Shown in pieces: positions 1 through 6,884 of a stretch of 9,451 nt of DNA. Positions within the stretch are counted from its first letter, which is position 1. Each line of letters starts with the position of its first letter. The DNA is from an uncultured Pseudomonadota bacterium (lineage in GTDB: Bacteria; Pseudomonadota; Gammaproteobacteria; Steroidobacterales; Steroidobacteraceae). A model generated the notes under the pieces. The model did no database searches. It had not been told where the DNA came from and worked only from the letters and a program-made list of their open reading frames with translations. Location: contig CAIVYV010000316.1 of the NCBI GenBank assembly GCA_903910215.1, positions 1-9,451 of the forward strand, given 5' to 3'. Made by a program: the position numbers and the translations under genes.

Positions 1-1298
1 AGCCGAAAGACTTCGATGTCGCGACCGATGCACTGCCGGAACAAGTCAAGAAACTGTTTCGCAATTGCCGATTGGTAGGGCGTCGCTTTCGACTGGCGCA
101 CGTGTTTTTCGGTCGAGAGATCATCGAGGTGGCCACCTTCCGCGCCTCGAGTGCGCCGTCTCAAGCCGAGGATCCGGTGGAGTTGATCGATGAATCGATC
201 GACGAAGTGATCGGTGATGTCGAGTCGAGTAATGCAGCGGGCGACACGGTAGATGCGCACGATATCCACGACTTCGATGAGAACCTCGAGCGAGTCGTCG
301 ACGATAGCGGACGCATCCTGCGCGACAACGTCTACGGCAACATCGATGACGATGTATGGCGACGCGATTTCACCTGCAATGCGCTGTACTACAACATTGC
401 CGATTTCTCCGTGTGGGATTACTGCGGTGGTTTCGAGGATGTGCAGGCTAAGCGCTTGCGTCTGATCGGCGACCCTGAGACCCGTTACCGCGAAGATCCT
501 GTGCGTATGCTGCGGGCTGCTCGTTTCGAAGCGAAACTCAATTTTGAGATCGAGCCGGCGACCGCCGAGCCGATCGGCCAGTTAGCGGAGTTGCTCGCCG
601 GAGTTCCGGCTGCGCGATTGTTCGATGAGACTTTGAAGTTGTTCTTGACGGGACACGGTGCGCGCAGCCTCGAGACTTTGCGCGACCGTGGTTTGCTGAA
701 AGTCTTGTTGCCGAACGTCGGCGACTTTATCGAGCGCTATCCCGATAGTCCGCCGGCACGCATGCTGATGCAGGCACTCGCCAACACGGATGCTCGGGTG
801 CAGGCCGACAAGCCGGTGACGCCAGGGTTCTTGTTTGCGGTGTTGCTCTACGGATCGATCGGTCTTGAGATCGAGAAAGCGCCGCGTGAGCAATGGCATG
901 ATATCGCTACGATTCTCGATGCCGTTGATCGGGCGGTGATGGTCATTCATCGGCGAGTTGCAGTGCATCGTCGATTCATCCTTGGCTTGCGCGACATGTT
1001 CGCCCTTCAGCCGCGTTTGGAGTCGCCGCGTGGCCGTCGCGCCTTGCGCACGATGGAGCATCCGCGTTTCCGTGCCGCCTTCGATCTGCTGCAACTACGC
1101 TCGCAATTCGGCATGGCCGATGCCGCCATCGTCGAGTGGTGGTCGCGCATGCAGTCGGCTAACCCGGAGCAGCGCGCCGCGATGGCTGAAAGCCTAGGGC
1201 GTGCAAGTGGTTCGGGTCCCGCCCGCAGTGGCACATCGCGTAGTCGCGGTGGACGACGTCGCGGACGAGGTGGTCGTAGTCGACGCAGCGGCGATTGA
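1..1298 (+). CDS. pcnB: Poly(A) polymerase I (3' part; 5' end outside window)
   Basis: PcnB adds 3' poly(A) tails to RNAs and so promotes their decay by exonucleases; it belongs to the class II nucleotidyltransferases related to the CCA-adding enzyme. The reading frame is open from the window edge (first full codon at 3), so the N-terminus is missing; 431 residues are visible. The catalytic D-x-D pair is at visible residues 3-5 (PKDFDVAT), followed by the RNCRLVGRRFRLAHV block, then RRDFT, RLIGDPETRYREDPVRMLRAARF and a PARLFDETLKLF block, all typical of PcnB rather than of Cca. Two things are odd. An acidic 57-residue segment replaces the usually shorter loop between the FR and ILRDN motifs, and the last 33 residues are Arg/Gly/Ser-rich. 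E. coli PcnB also ends in a basic tail. A TTG at 72 opens the longest in-window frame but lies inside the conserved domain, so it is not the start. The stop lies 4 nt before the folK start. Confidence 0.96.
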   Translation, partial: PKDFDVATDALPEQVKKLFRNCRLVGRRFRLAHVFFGREIIEVATFRASSAPSQAEDPVELIDESIDEVIGDVESSNAAGDTVDAHDIHDFDENLERVVDDSGRILRDNVYGNIDDDVWRRDFTCNALYYNIADFSVWDYCGGFEDVQAKRLRLIGDPETRYREDPVRMLRAARFEAKLNFEIEPATAEPIGQLAELLAGVPAARLFDETLKLFLTGHGARSLETLRDRGLLKVLLPNVGDFIERYPDSPPARMLMQALANTDARVQADKPVTPGFLFAVLLYGSIGLEIEKAPREQWHDIATILDAVDRAVMVIHRRVAVHRRFILGLRDMFALQPRLESPRGRRALRTMEHPRFRAAFDLLQLRSQFGMADAAIVEWWSRMQSANPEQRAAMAESLGRASGSGPARSGTSRSRGGRRRGRGGRSRRSGD

Positions 1299-1302
1299 TG
1301 TC

Positions 1303-1791
1303 GTGCTCTGGCAGCCTGCCTACATCGCCCTTGGCAGCAATCTTGGTGATCCACAGGCTGCTCTAGAGCGCGCCATCGTCGCGATATCGGCCTTGCCCAA
1401 GACTCAATCTTGGCGTCGCTCGGCCTTGTATCGGACCGTGCCCTTCGGCCCAGTCAAGCAGGCTGATTTCATCAATGCCGTCGTCGGGGTGCTCACCCAG
1501 ATGCCGCTTGAGGATTTCTTTGCAGCGTTGCAGCAGCTGGAGACGGAGCTCGGCAGGGGGCCGCGACAAGAGCGCTGGGGTCCGCGCGAGATTGATCTAG
1601 ATTTATTGGTCTACGGCCATGAGACCCGTGACTCGGAGTCGCTTCGATTGCCTCATCCCGGGATACCGGAGCGCGATTTCGTTCTGTATCCTTTGCGGGA
1701 CGTTGCCGCCGATTTGTACATTCCGGGCTTGGGTCGCGTTCGCGATCTAGCCGAACGAGTTTCCAATCGAGGGGTGCAGCGTCTGGCTTGA
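1303..1791 (+). CDS. folK: 2-amino-4-hydroxy-6-hydroxymethyldihydropteridine pyrophosphokinase (HPPK)
   Basis: HPPK transfers pyrophosphate from ATP to 6-hydroxymethyl-7,8-dihydropterin, a cytoplasmic step of folate synthesis just before dihydropteroate synthase. The product is 162 residues, close to the roughly 160 of E. coli FolK. Visible signatures are the N-terminal YIALGSNLGDP strand and glycine loop (residues 7-17) and the HPPK signature RWGPREIDLDLL (91-102), whose Asp98 and Asp100 correspond to the two Mg-binding aspartates. LPHPGIPERDFVLYPL follows near the C-terminus. I chose GTG at 1303 because it gives the family's N-terminus and follows the pcnB stop directly. The same frame stays open upstream to a GTG at 1201, but that would add 34 low-complexity residues lying inside the pcnB tail. 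No clear Shine-Dalgarno sequence precedes 1303, so coupling to pcnB translation is likely. The pcnB-folK pairing is widespread in Gammaproteobacteria. Confidence 0.95.
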   Translation: MLWQPAYIALGSNLGDPQAALERAIVAISALPKTQSWRRSALYRTVPFGPVKQADFINAVVGVLTQMPLEDFFAALQQLETELGRGPRQERWGPREIDLDLLVYGHETRDSESLRLPHPGIPERDFVLYPLRDVAADLYIPGLGRVRDLAERVSNRGVQRLA

Positions 1792-1797
1792 GTGGTC

Positions 1798-1802
1798 GGG
1801 AG
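1798..1802 (+). promoter_or_regulatory. Short-spaced Shine-Dalgarno-like site of the deoxynucleoside kinase
   Basis: GGGAG lies 3 nt before the ATG at 1806. It is the only purine-rich ribosome-binding-like site in the window that looks convincing, although the spacing is shorter than usual. It supports ATG 1806 over the in-frame TTG at 1788, which overlaps the folK stop. Confidence 0.45.
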
Positions 1803-1805
1803 AAC

Positions 1806-2462
1806 ATGTCGGACGCCCCCAAACACCGCTTCGTTGTCATTGAAGGTCCCATCGGGGTCGGCAAGACGTCGTTGGCGCGTCGTTTGGCTGCGGTCTGGAA
1901 CGCTGAGCTCATCCTCGAGCAAGCCGAGAGCAACCCCTTTCTAGAGCGCTTTTATCGCGATCCGGTCGGCTCTGCGTTACCTGCGCAGTTGCACTTCCTG
2001 TTCCAGCGTACGCAGCAGTTGTCGGGGCTTCATCAAGACGACCTGTTTGCTTCGGTGAGGGTTGCCGACTATCTGCTCGAAAAGGACAAGCTGTTCGCGC
2101 GGGTGACGCTCGATGACGCTGAGTTCAGTCTCTATGAGCAGGTCTATGCGCGGATGGTGGTAAATCCGCCGAAGCCCGATCTCGTCATCTATTTGCAGGC
2201 GCCGGTGGATGTCTTGATGGAGCGTATTGCAAAGCGTCGCATCAAGGCCGAGCAGTTGATCGAACGGGCTTATCTGGAGAAGTTGAACGAAGCTTACGCT
2301 CGGTTTTTCCACGACTACGACAGTGCGCCGACCTTGATCGTGAACGCCGCGACGCTCGATCCGTTGTCACGCGAAGCCGATTTCGCTGAGCTGCTCTCGG
2401 CCATCGAGCGCATGAAGCGCGGTAAACTTTATTTCAACCCGCTGCGCCACGCAGCACTCTGA
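1806..2462 (+). CDS. Deoxynucleoside kinase (deoxyguanosine/deoxyadenosine kinase type)
   Basis: This is a cytoplasmic enzyme of the deoxynucleoside kinase family, which phosphorylates salvaged deoxynucleosides to their monophosphates using ATP. The protein is 218 residues. It has an N-terminal P-loop GPIGVGKT (14-21) preceded by the family's Glu13. Next come a substrate-binding region with FLFQRTQQL, an ADYLLEKDKLFA segment where animal enzymes carry the D/E-R-S motif, then the segment YEQVYARM. An Asp-Leu-Val-Ile-Tyr-Leu strand leads into the arginine- and lysine-rich lid (RIAKRRIKAEQLIERAYLEKL). The length and the lid separate it from thymidylate kinase and from shikimate or adenylate kinases. 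Substrate preference (dG, dA or broader) cannot be read from sequence. It sits between folK and panB, 14 bp after folK and 20 bp before panB, so it is probably co-transcribed with them. A GTP- or purine-salvage link to pterin synthesis is possible but only inference. Confidence 0.85.
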   Translation: MSDAPKHRFVVIEGPIGVGKTSLARRLAAVWNAELILEQAESNPFLERFYRDPVGSALPAQLHFLFQRTQQLSGLHQDDLFASVRVADYLLEKDKLFARVTLDDAEFSLYEQVYARMVVNPPKPDLVIYLQAPVDVLMERIAKRRIKAEQLIERAYLEKLNEAYARFFHDYDSAPTLIVNAATLDPLSREADFAELLSAIERMKRGKLYFNPLRHAAL

Positions 2463-2482
2463 TCCCATCTCGGAAAACTTTC

Positions 2483-3313
2483 ATGTACACGCATTTGCAA
2501 TTGCGCGATTCCACGCGTCCGCCTGTGTCTCTCGCCACGCTCGCGCGTATGAAAGCGCAGGGTGAGAAGATCGCTTCGCTCACCTGTTACGACGCGAGCT
2601 TCGCAACGTTGGTTGACGAAGCGGATGTCGATCTTGTGCTGGTCGGCGACTCGCTCGGCATGGTGATCCAAGGTCACGACACCACCGTGCCCGTCACCAT
2701 GGACGATATGGTCTATCACTGCAAAGCCGTTGCGCGAGGTTTACATCGACCCTTGCTGATGGCGGATCTGCCGTTTGCGAGTTATCCGACTCGCGATGTG
2801 GCACTCGCCAATTCCGTTCGATTGATGCAAGAGGGTGGCGCCGAAATCGTGAAGCTCGAGAGTGGGCCTTCGCAAATCGAGGTGGTCGAGTTCTTGTCTT
2901 CGCACGACATTGCCGTCTGTGCGCACCTCGGTCTAAAGCCGCAATCGGTTCACAAGACGGGGGGCTTTCGAGTTCAGGGTCGCAGTGGGGATGCGGCTTC
3001 CGCGATGGTGCAGGCGGCGAAGGATCTCGAGTCAGCGGGCGCAGATCTCATCCTTCTCGAGTGCATTCCGAGCGAGCTCGGGCAGCGCATTACAGAGGCA
3101 TTGCAGGTGCCCGTCATCGGCATCGGAGCTGGGCCCGCCACGGACGGCCAGATTCTCGTGCTGTATGACGTGCTCGGCATCACCACCGGTCGCAAGCCAC
3201 GGTTCGTGCTCGATTGCATGCAAGGCGCCTCGGGCAATCTCGATGCGATGCGACGGTATGTGCAGGCCGTCAAATCCTTGACATATCCAGCCCCCGAACA
3301 CTGCTTCAGTTGA
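2483..3313 (+). CDS. panB: 3-methyl-2-oxobutanoate hydroxymethyltransferase (ketopantoate hydroxymethyltransferase)
   Basis: PanB transfers a hydroxymethyl group from 5,10-methylenetetrahydrofolate to 2-oxoisovalerate to form ketopantoate, the first committed step of pantothenate and coenzyme A synthesis in the cytoplasm. The protein is 276 residues, slightly longer than E. coli PanB (264), with a short N-terminal extension. Metal ligands equivalent to the E. coli residues are present: Asp56 in VLVGDSLGMV, Asp95 in MADLPFASY and Glu126 in IVKLESG. The catalytic Glu193 is in LLECIP. The segments AHLGLKPQSVHKTGGF and VIGIGAGPATDGQILVLYD are also typical. The ATG at 2483 is the first in-frame start and matches homologues; only a weak GGA precedes it, 8 nt upstream. 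Its use of a folate cofactor gives a loose metabolic connection to folK in the same cluster. The gap to panC is 49 bp. Confidence 0.96.
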   Translation: MYTHLQLRDSTRPPVSLATLARMKAQGEKIASLTCYDASFATLVDEADVDLVLVGDSLGMVIQGHDTTVPVTMDDMVYHCKAVARGLHRPLLMADLPFASYPTRDVALANSVRLMQEGGAEIVKLESGPSQIEVVEFLSSHDIAVCAHLGLKPQSVHKTGGFRVQGRSGDAASAMVQAAKDLESAGADLILLECIPSELGQRITEALQVPVIGIGAGPATDGQILVLYDVLGITTGRKPRFVLDCMQGASGNLDAMRRYVQAVKSLTYPAPEHCFS

Positions 3314-3324
3314 CCGGAGCTGTG

Positions 3325-3338
3325 CCGTTACGTAACGG
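3325..3338. repeat. Perfect 14-bp palindrome in the panB-panC gap
   Basis: CCGTTACGTAACGG reads identically on both strands. With no spacer it is better suited to binding a dimeric protein than to acting as a hairpin terminator, and no T-run follows. It lies exactly where a -35 element would sit (17 bp) upstream of the TACGAT hexamer at 3348-3353, so it could be an operator. No regulator can be named from the sequence. Confidence 0.5.
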
Positions 3339-3344
3339 TGACTC

Positions 3345-3353
3345 TGCTACGAT
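3345..3353 (+). promoter_or_regulatory. Candidate extended -10 promoter element for panC
   Basis: TGCTACGAT has the extended -10 form (TG, one base, then a hexamer matching 4 of 6 TATAAT positions). It ends 9 nt before the panC ATG, so transcription would begin at or within a few bases of the start codon. There is no good -35 element; the palindrome at 3325-3338 occupies that position. panC may still be read mainly from upstream as part of the cluster. Confidence 0.35.
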
Positions 3354-3362
3354 GTATTCCAA

Positions 3363-4223
3363 ATGCAACGGGTCAACTCGGTAGAACAACTGCGTCAGTC
3401 AGTGGCGGCGTGGCGCGCCGCAGGCGATCGCATTGCCTTGGTTCCGACCATGGGCAATCTCCATGACGGACACATGGCGCTTTTTAGGCAGGCATACAAG
3501 CATGCGAAGCGTTTGATCGTCAGTAGCTTCGTCAATCCGATGCAATTCGGACCGAGCGAAGATTACGAGCGTTATCCGCGTACGCCCGATGCCGATTCAG
3601 AGATTTTGCGTCGATCCGGTTGCGATATTTTGTTCGTACCCGAGGTTAACGAGGTTTATCCGCGAGGATTGGCGTTTGCGACTCGCGTGCAGGTGCCCGG
3701 TTTTAGCGAAATTCTCGATGGTGAGTTTCGACCGGGGCACTTCGAGGGTGTCGCGAGTGTGGTGATGCGCCTCTTCAGTATGGTGCAGCCCAACGTCGCG
3801 ATTTTTGGTGACAAGGATTACCAGCAGTTGCTCGTGATTCGGCGCATGGCAACCGATTTGTTTCTGCCCGTCGAGATCGTCGGCTCACCGACGGTTCGTG
3901 CGCCCGACGGTTTGGCTCTGAGCTCTCGTAATGTCTATCTTTCCGAAGATGAGCGTGCGATCGCGCCGAAGCTATACGAAGAGTTGCGCCGTGTCGCAGT
4001 GGCGATCTATACCGATGATGAATCGGCCAAAGATTTGCAGGCGCTCGAAACCGAGGCGCGGCGCAATCTGCGCGCGTTTGGGTTCAAGGTTGAGTACTTC
4101 ACCATCCGCAGTGCCAATACACTGTTGACGCCGAGCCTGTCGGAATCGGAGCTGGTGATCCTCGTTGCGGCTCGCCTTGGGCGTGCTCGATTGATCGACA
4201 ATACCCGCGCGACGCGTCCCTAG
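3363..4223 (+). CDS. panC: Pantoate--beta-alanine ligase (pantothenate synthetase)
   Basis: PanC condenses pantoate with beta-alanine using ATP, through a pantoyl-adenylate intermediate, to give pantothenate. It is cytoplasmic and belongs to the nucleotidylyltransferase superfamily. The 286-residue product matches the family length. It shows VPTMGNLHDGH (27-37) with the HxGH nucleotide-binding signature, SSFVNPMQFGPSEDYERYPR, GEFRPGHFEGV, FGDKDYQQL and RAPDGLALSSRNVYLS, whose SSRN (187-190) belongs to the KMSKS-like loop. It ends in ARLGRARLIDNT. The ATG at 3363 fits the family N-terminus, but no Shine-Dalgarno sequence precedes it, and a -10-like hexamer ends only 9 nt upstream. Aspartate decarboxylase (panD), which supplies beta-alanine and often follows panC, is absent here; the next gene is the convergent queG, 17 bp away. 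Confidence 0.96.
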   Translation: MQRVNSVEQLRQSVAAWRAAGDRIALVPTMGNLHDGHMALFRQAYKHAKRLIVSSFVNPMQFGPSEDYERYPRTPDADSEILRRSGCDILFVPEVNEVYPRGLAFATRVQVPGFSEILDGEFRPGHFEGVASVVMRLFSMVQPNVAIFGDKDYQQLLVIRRMATDLFLPVEIVGSPTVRAPDGLALSSRNVYLSEDERAIAPKLYEELRRVAVAIYTDDESAKDLQALETEARRNLRAFGFKVEYFTIRSANTLLTPSLSESELVILVAARLGRARLIDNTRATRP

Positions 4224-4240
4224 TTGCGAGTTCGTCGTGC

Positions 4241-5311
4241 CTAGCCGCTACGCGTAGCGAGCTGCTGCAACGCCCATTCGACGTGTTCCCGGACCACCGG
4301 CGATGGGTGGTGACGGCGCGACTCCAAAGCCGCCAACGTTTCTTCGCTCCGCGCCCCGTTACCGAGAGCGATGGCGATGTTGCGTAACCAGCGTTCGTGT
4401 CCGATGCGACGGATCGCCGAGCCGCGCAGTCGTTCCTCAAAGTCCGTCTCGCTCCACGAGAAAAGATCGGTCAGTTTTGTGGCATCGAGACCGAGACGAG
4501 CGCGTCGTAAATCGGGGTGGGAGGCCGCTTGTGCGAATTTGTTCCACGGGCAGACGAGCTGACAGTCGTCGCAGCCGTAGATGCGATTACCCATCAGTGA
4601 TCGCAGCGATTCATCGATGGCGCCATCGTGTTCGATGGTCAGGTACGAGATGCAGCGCCGTGCGTCGAGCTGCCAAGGTGCCGTGATGGCGGCTGTTGGG
4701 CAGGCAGGAATGCAGGCCTCGCAGGTGCCGCAATGGGCGCTTGCGCGCGCATCGACCGGCAAGGGCAGGTCGGTATAAAGCTCGCCTAAGAAAAACCAGG
4801 AGCCGGCATCGCTCGCGATCAAATTCGTGTGCTTGCCGATCCAGCCGAGGCCGGCGTTTCGCGCGAGTGCCTTCTCGAGCACCGGGCCGGAGTCGACGTA
4901 GACGCGATAACCGAAAGCACCGATACGTTCGACCAGGCGGTCTGCGAACGTCTGTAGCTTGTTACGCAGGATCTTGTGGTAGTCGCGACCGATCGCATAG
5001 CGCGACACATAACCGAGCTCTGAATTCGCGAGCACGTCTTCGGCCGGCACAGCCTCGGCCGGCCAATAGTCCATGCGTACGCTGATGACGCAGATTGTGC
5101 CTGGCCGCAGTTCCGCTGGACGTGAACGCCGCGTGCCGTGACGCTCCATATAATGCATCTGACCGTGACGGCCTTCGGCGAGCCAACGCTGCAGGTGGGT
5201 TTCGTCTTCCGAGAGCTCCAGATTGCCAACGCCGATGGCGGAGAAGCCGAGGCCGGCGGCGAGCGCGTCGAGATCGTCTCGCAAGGCTTGCCAATCAGGG
5301 GTGGCCATCAT
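4241..5311 (-). CDS. queG: Epoxyqueuosine reductase
   Basis: QueG is a cobalamin-dependent iron-sulfur enzyme that reduces epoxyqueuosine to queuosine at the wobble position of GUN-anticodon tRNAs (Tyr, His, Asn, Asp), the last step of the pathway. The protein is about 356 residues (E. coli 379). It has a conserved N-terminal region with YAIGRDYHKILR and VDSGPVLEKALARNAGLGWIGKHTN, then a two-cluster ferredoxin segment: CGTCEACIPACP (Cys194, 197, 200, 204) and CDDCQLVCPWN (Cys247, 250, 254). A HEAT-like helical C-terminus follows (HPSPVVREHVEWAL). Two adjacent ATGs (5311 and 5308 on this strand) give the expected start. Further upstream in-frame ATGs at 5335 and 5359 would run into nnr and extend beyond the conserved N-terminus. 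No Shine-Dalgarno sequence is visible. It diverges from nnr with a 22-bp gap and converges on panC. Confidence 0.95.
   Translation of the reverse strand: MMATPDWQALRDDLDALAAGLGFSAIGVGNLELSEDETHLQRWLAEGRHGQMHYMERHGTRRSRPAELRPGTICVISVRMDYWPAEAVPAEDVLANSELGYVSRYAIGRDYHKILRNKLQTFADRLVERIGAFGYRVYVDSGPVLEKALARNAGLGWIGKHTNLIASDAGSWFFLGELYTDLPLPVDARASAHCGTCEACIPACPTAAITAPWQLDARRCISYLTIEHDGAIDESLRSLMGNRIYGCDDCQLVCPWNKFAQAASHPDLRRARLGLDATKLTDLFSWSETDFEERLRGSAIRRIGHERWLRNIAIALGNGARSEETLAALESRRHHPSPVVREHVEWALQQLATRSG
4246..4259. repeat. Perfect 14-bp palindrome at the 3' end of queG, in the panC/queG convergent junction
   Basis: CGCTACGCGTAGCG is perfectly self-complementary. It lies inside the last codons of queG and 22 bp beyond the panC stop. 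As RNA it could fold into a 5-bp stem with a CGCG loop on either strand. Neither strand has a following U-run, so it is not a standard intrinsic terminator. It may be chance within coding sequence. Confidence 0.35.
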
Positions 5312-5318
5312 GGCCGCG

Positions 5319-5326
5319 AGTATACT
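5319..5326. promoter_or_regulatory. Palindromic -10-like element shared by divergent queG and nnr
   Basis: AGTATACT is self-complementary, so it provides TATACT (5 of 6 consensus matches) on the + strand at 5321-5326 and on the - strand at 5324-5319. Each hexamer ends exactly 7 nt before a start codon: ATG 5334 for nnr and ATG 5311 for queG. A start site at the usual distance would make both transcripts leaderless or nearly so. No -35 match is found at 15-19 bp on either side, which lowers confidence. Confidence 0.4.
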
Positions 5327-5333
5327 GTTGTGC

Positions 5334-6884
5334 ATGATGGCGCCGCTCTCATTGCACACGGTTGCGCAAGTCCGCGCGCTCGAGCGGCACTGGATCGATG
5401 TCGTCGGTATGCCCTCGTTCGAGTTGATGTCGCGAGCTGGAGTGTTCGCGATGCGTCAGTTGCGCGCGCGTTGGTCTGCGGCACGCGACATTCTCGTGCT
5501 CGCGGGTGGAGGCAATAACGCGGGGGATGGCTATATCCTGGCGCACGAGGCTCGGCGTCTCGGTTTGTCGCCGAGCGTGCTGGCGTTGACGCCGCCGCAG
5601 ATGCTGAGAGGGGATGCCGCTCGAGCGGCTGAGCAGTGCGTTGCCGCGGGCGTACCCGTCGAGCTATTCGATTCAACGCAGCTAGTCGAGCGACTCGGTC
5701 AGGCGGACGTCATCATCGATGCGATCTTTGGCATCGGCTTGCAGCGCGAGCTGAGCGCCGAGCTGTGCAGCGTAGTGCATCTCGTCAATGCCTCAGAGCG
5801 TCCCGTGCTTTCGATCGATGTGCCTTCGGGCTTGTGTGCGGACACCGGCGCGCCGCGTCCCTGTGCGATCCGCGCCGATCTGACGGTAACCTTCATCGCG
5901 CACAAGCTGGGGTTGAATTTGATCGAGGCGGCTCCTTGGGTCGGTTCGCTCGTACTGGGGACGCTCGTCGATGATGCTGCGCTATTCGAGCGCACGGCCT
6001 CATCCATTGGTTTCGTGGCTCAAAGATTGAGCGAGAAGGCACTACGTCAGTCGCTGCCTCGTCGCTCGATCACGACTCACAAGGGTGAGGCGGGTCACGT
6101 TGTCGTCGTGGGTGGCGGTGTGGGGATGCCGGGTGCCGCGCGTCTTGCGGCGATTGCGGCGCTGCGCGTCGGTGCCGGGAAGGTGACGGTGCTATGTCAT
6201 CCCTCATCAGTTGCGTCCATCGCCACTGCACATCCGGAGTTGATGGTTAGGCCGATCGTGGAGGCGACTGCCATCTCGCCCCATTTGCGAAATGCTGAGG
6301 TGCGTGTGGTGGGCCCCGGTTTGGGTCGCGACGAGTGGGCCTTGCAAGTGCTCCATGCGGTGTTGGATGAGTCGGCGCCGACGGTCTTGGATGCCGATGC
6401 ACTTACGCTGCTCGCGGGCGCAAAGGCAGGCAGACTACTCACAGACGCAAATGCGCCCGTTCGTCCCTGGGTTTTGACGCCGCATCCTGCGGAGGCGGCG
6501 CGCTTGTTGGGACTTGAGACGAGCGAAGTCCAAGCGGATCGTTTGTCATCGCTGGCCAAGCTAGAGGCGCTTGCCCGAGCGATCGTCGTGCTCAAGGGGG
6601 CTGGCACTTGGATCGGCTGTGCCGGGCGGACGCCGCATCTCTGCGCCGTAGGAAACCCACGGCTCGCGACGGCGGGTACCGGTGATGTGTTGGCCGGAAT
6701 CGTGGCCGGTATTTGGGCGCAGCAGGCGGATCGCGCCATGGCCGATAGCGCGCTCCTTGCCGCTCAGGCAGCCGTCTGGTTACACGCTCGAGCAGCGGAG
6801 CCGCAAGAACGCGCGGGCAGTTCACCTGATCGCGGTTTGCTAGCGGGCGAACTCGCCATGGATCTCGCCCGGTATCTGCCATGA
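5334..6884 (+). CDS. nnr: Bifunctional NAD(P)H-hydrate repair enzyme (NAD(P)HX epimerase / ADP-dependent dehydratase)
   Basis: Nnr repairs hydrated NADH and NADPH. The N-terminal YjeF_N domain epimerises R- and S-NAD(P)HX, and the C-terminal ribokinase-like domain dehydrates S-NAD(P)HX at the expense of ADP. The 516-residue product matches the fused family form. N-terminal domain: GGGNNAGDGY (58-67), DAIFGIGLQRE and SIDVPSGLCADTG. C-terminal domain: HKGEAGHVVVVGG, VLDADALTLL, LTPHPAEAARLLG, VLKGAGT and the anion-hole/catalytic loop AGTGDVLAGIVAG with Gly448 and Asp451. ATG 5334 is followed by a second in-frame ATG at 5337, and either could be used. A -10-like hexamer ends 7 nt upstream and there is no Shine-Dalgarno sequence. 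The 3' end overlaps tsaE by ATGA, which implies translational coupling. The E. coli orthologue has the same neighbours. Confidence 0.96.
   Translation: MMAPLSLHTVAQVRALERHWIDVVGMPSFELMSRAGVFAMRQLRARWSAARDILVLAGGGNNAGDGYILAHEARRLGLSPSVLALTPPQMLRGDAARAAEQCVAAGVPVELFDSTQLVERLGQADVIIDAIFGIGLQRELSAELCSVVHLVNASERPVLSIDVPSGLCADTGAPRPCAIRADLTVTFIAHKLGLNLIEAAPWVGSLVLGTLVDDAALFERTASSIGFVAQRLSEKALRQSLPRRSITTHKGEAGHVVVVGGGVGMPGAARLAAIAALRVGAGKVTVLCHPSSVASIATAHPELMVRPIVEATAISPHLRNAEVRVVGPGLGRDEWALQVLHAVLDESAPTVLDADALTLLAGAKAGRLLTDANAPVRPWVLTPHPAEAARLLGLETSEVQADRLSSLAKLEALARAIVVLKGAGTWIGCAGRTPHLCAVGNPRLATAGTGDVLAGIVAGIWAQQADRAMADSALLAAQAAVWLHARAAEPQERAGSSPDRGLLAGELAMDLARYLP

Noticed and set aside
582..1094. 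170-codon open frame on the minus strand within pcnB
   Set aside because: It is antisense to conserved PcnB motifs, with no motif of its own and no start signal.
1201..1302. N-terminal extension of folK from the GTG at 1201
   Set aside because: It would add Val/Ala/Asp low-complexity residues that are an out-of-frame reading of the pcnB tail; the HPPK domain begins after GTG 1303.
5312..5359. Extension of queG to ATGs at 5335 or 5359 on the minus strand
   Set aside because: It would overlap the nnr coding start and extend past the conserved QueG N-terminus; the paired ATGs at 5311/5308 fit better.
5505..5534. GGGNNAGDGY in Nnr instead of the GNNGGDG form
   Set aside because: To my knowledge Ala at this position is a common variant of the YjeF_N glycine loop, and the remaining motifs are intact, so there is no sign of lost activity.
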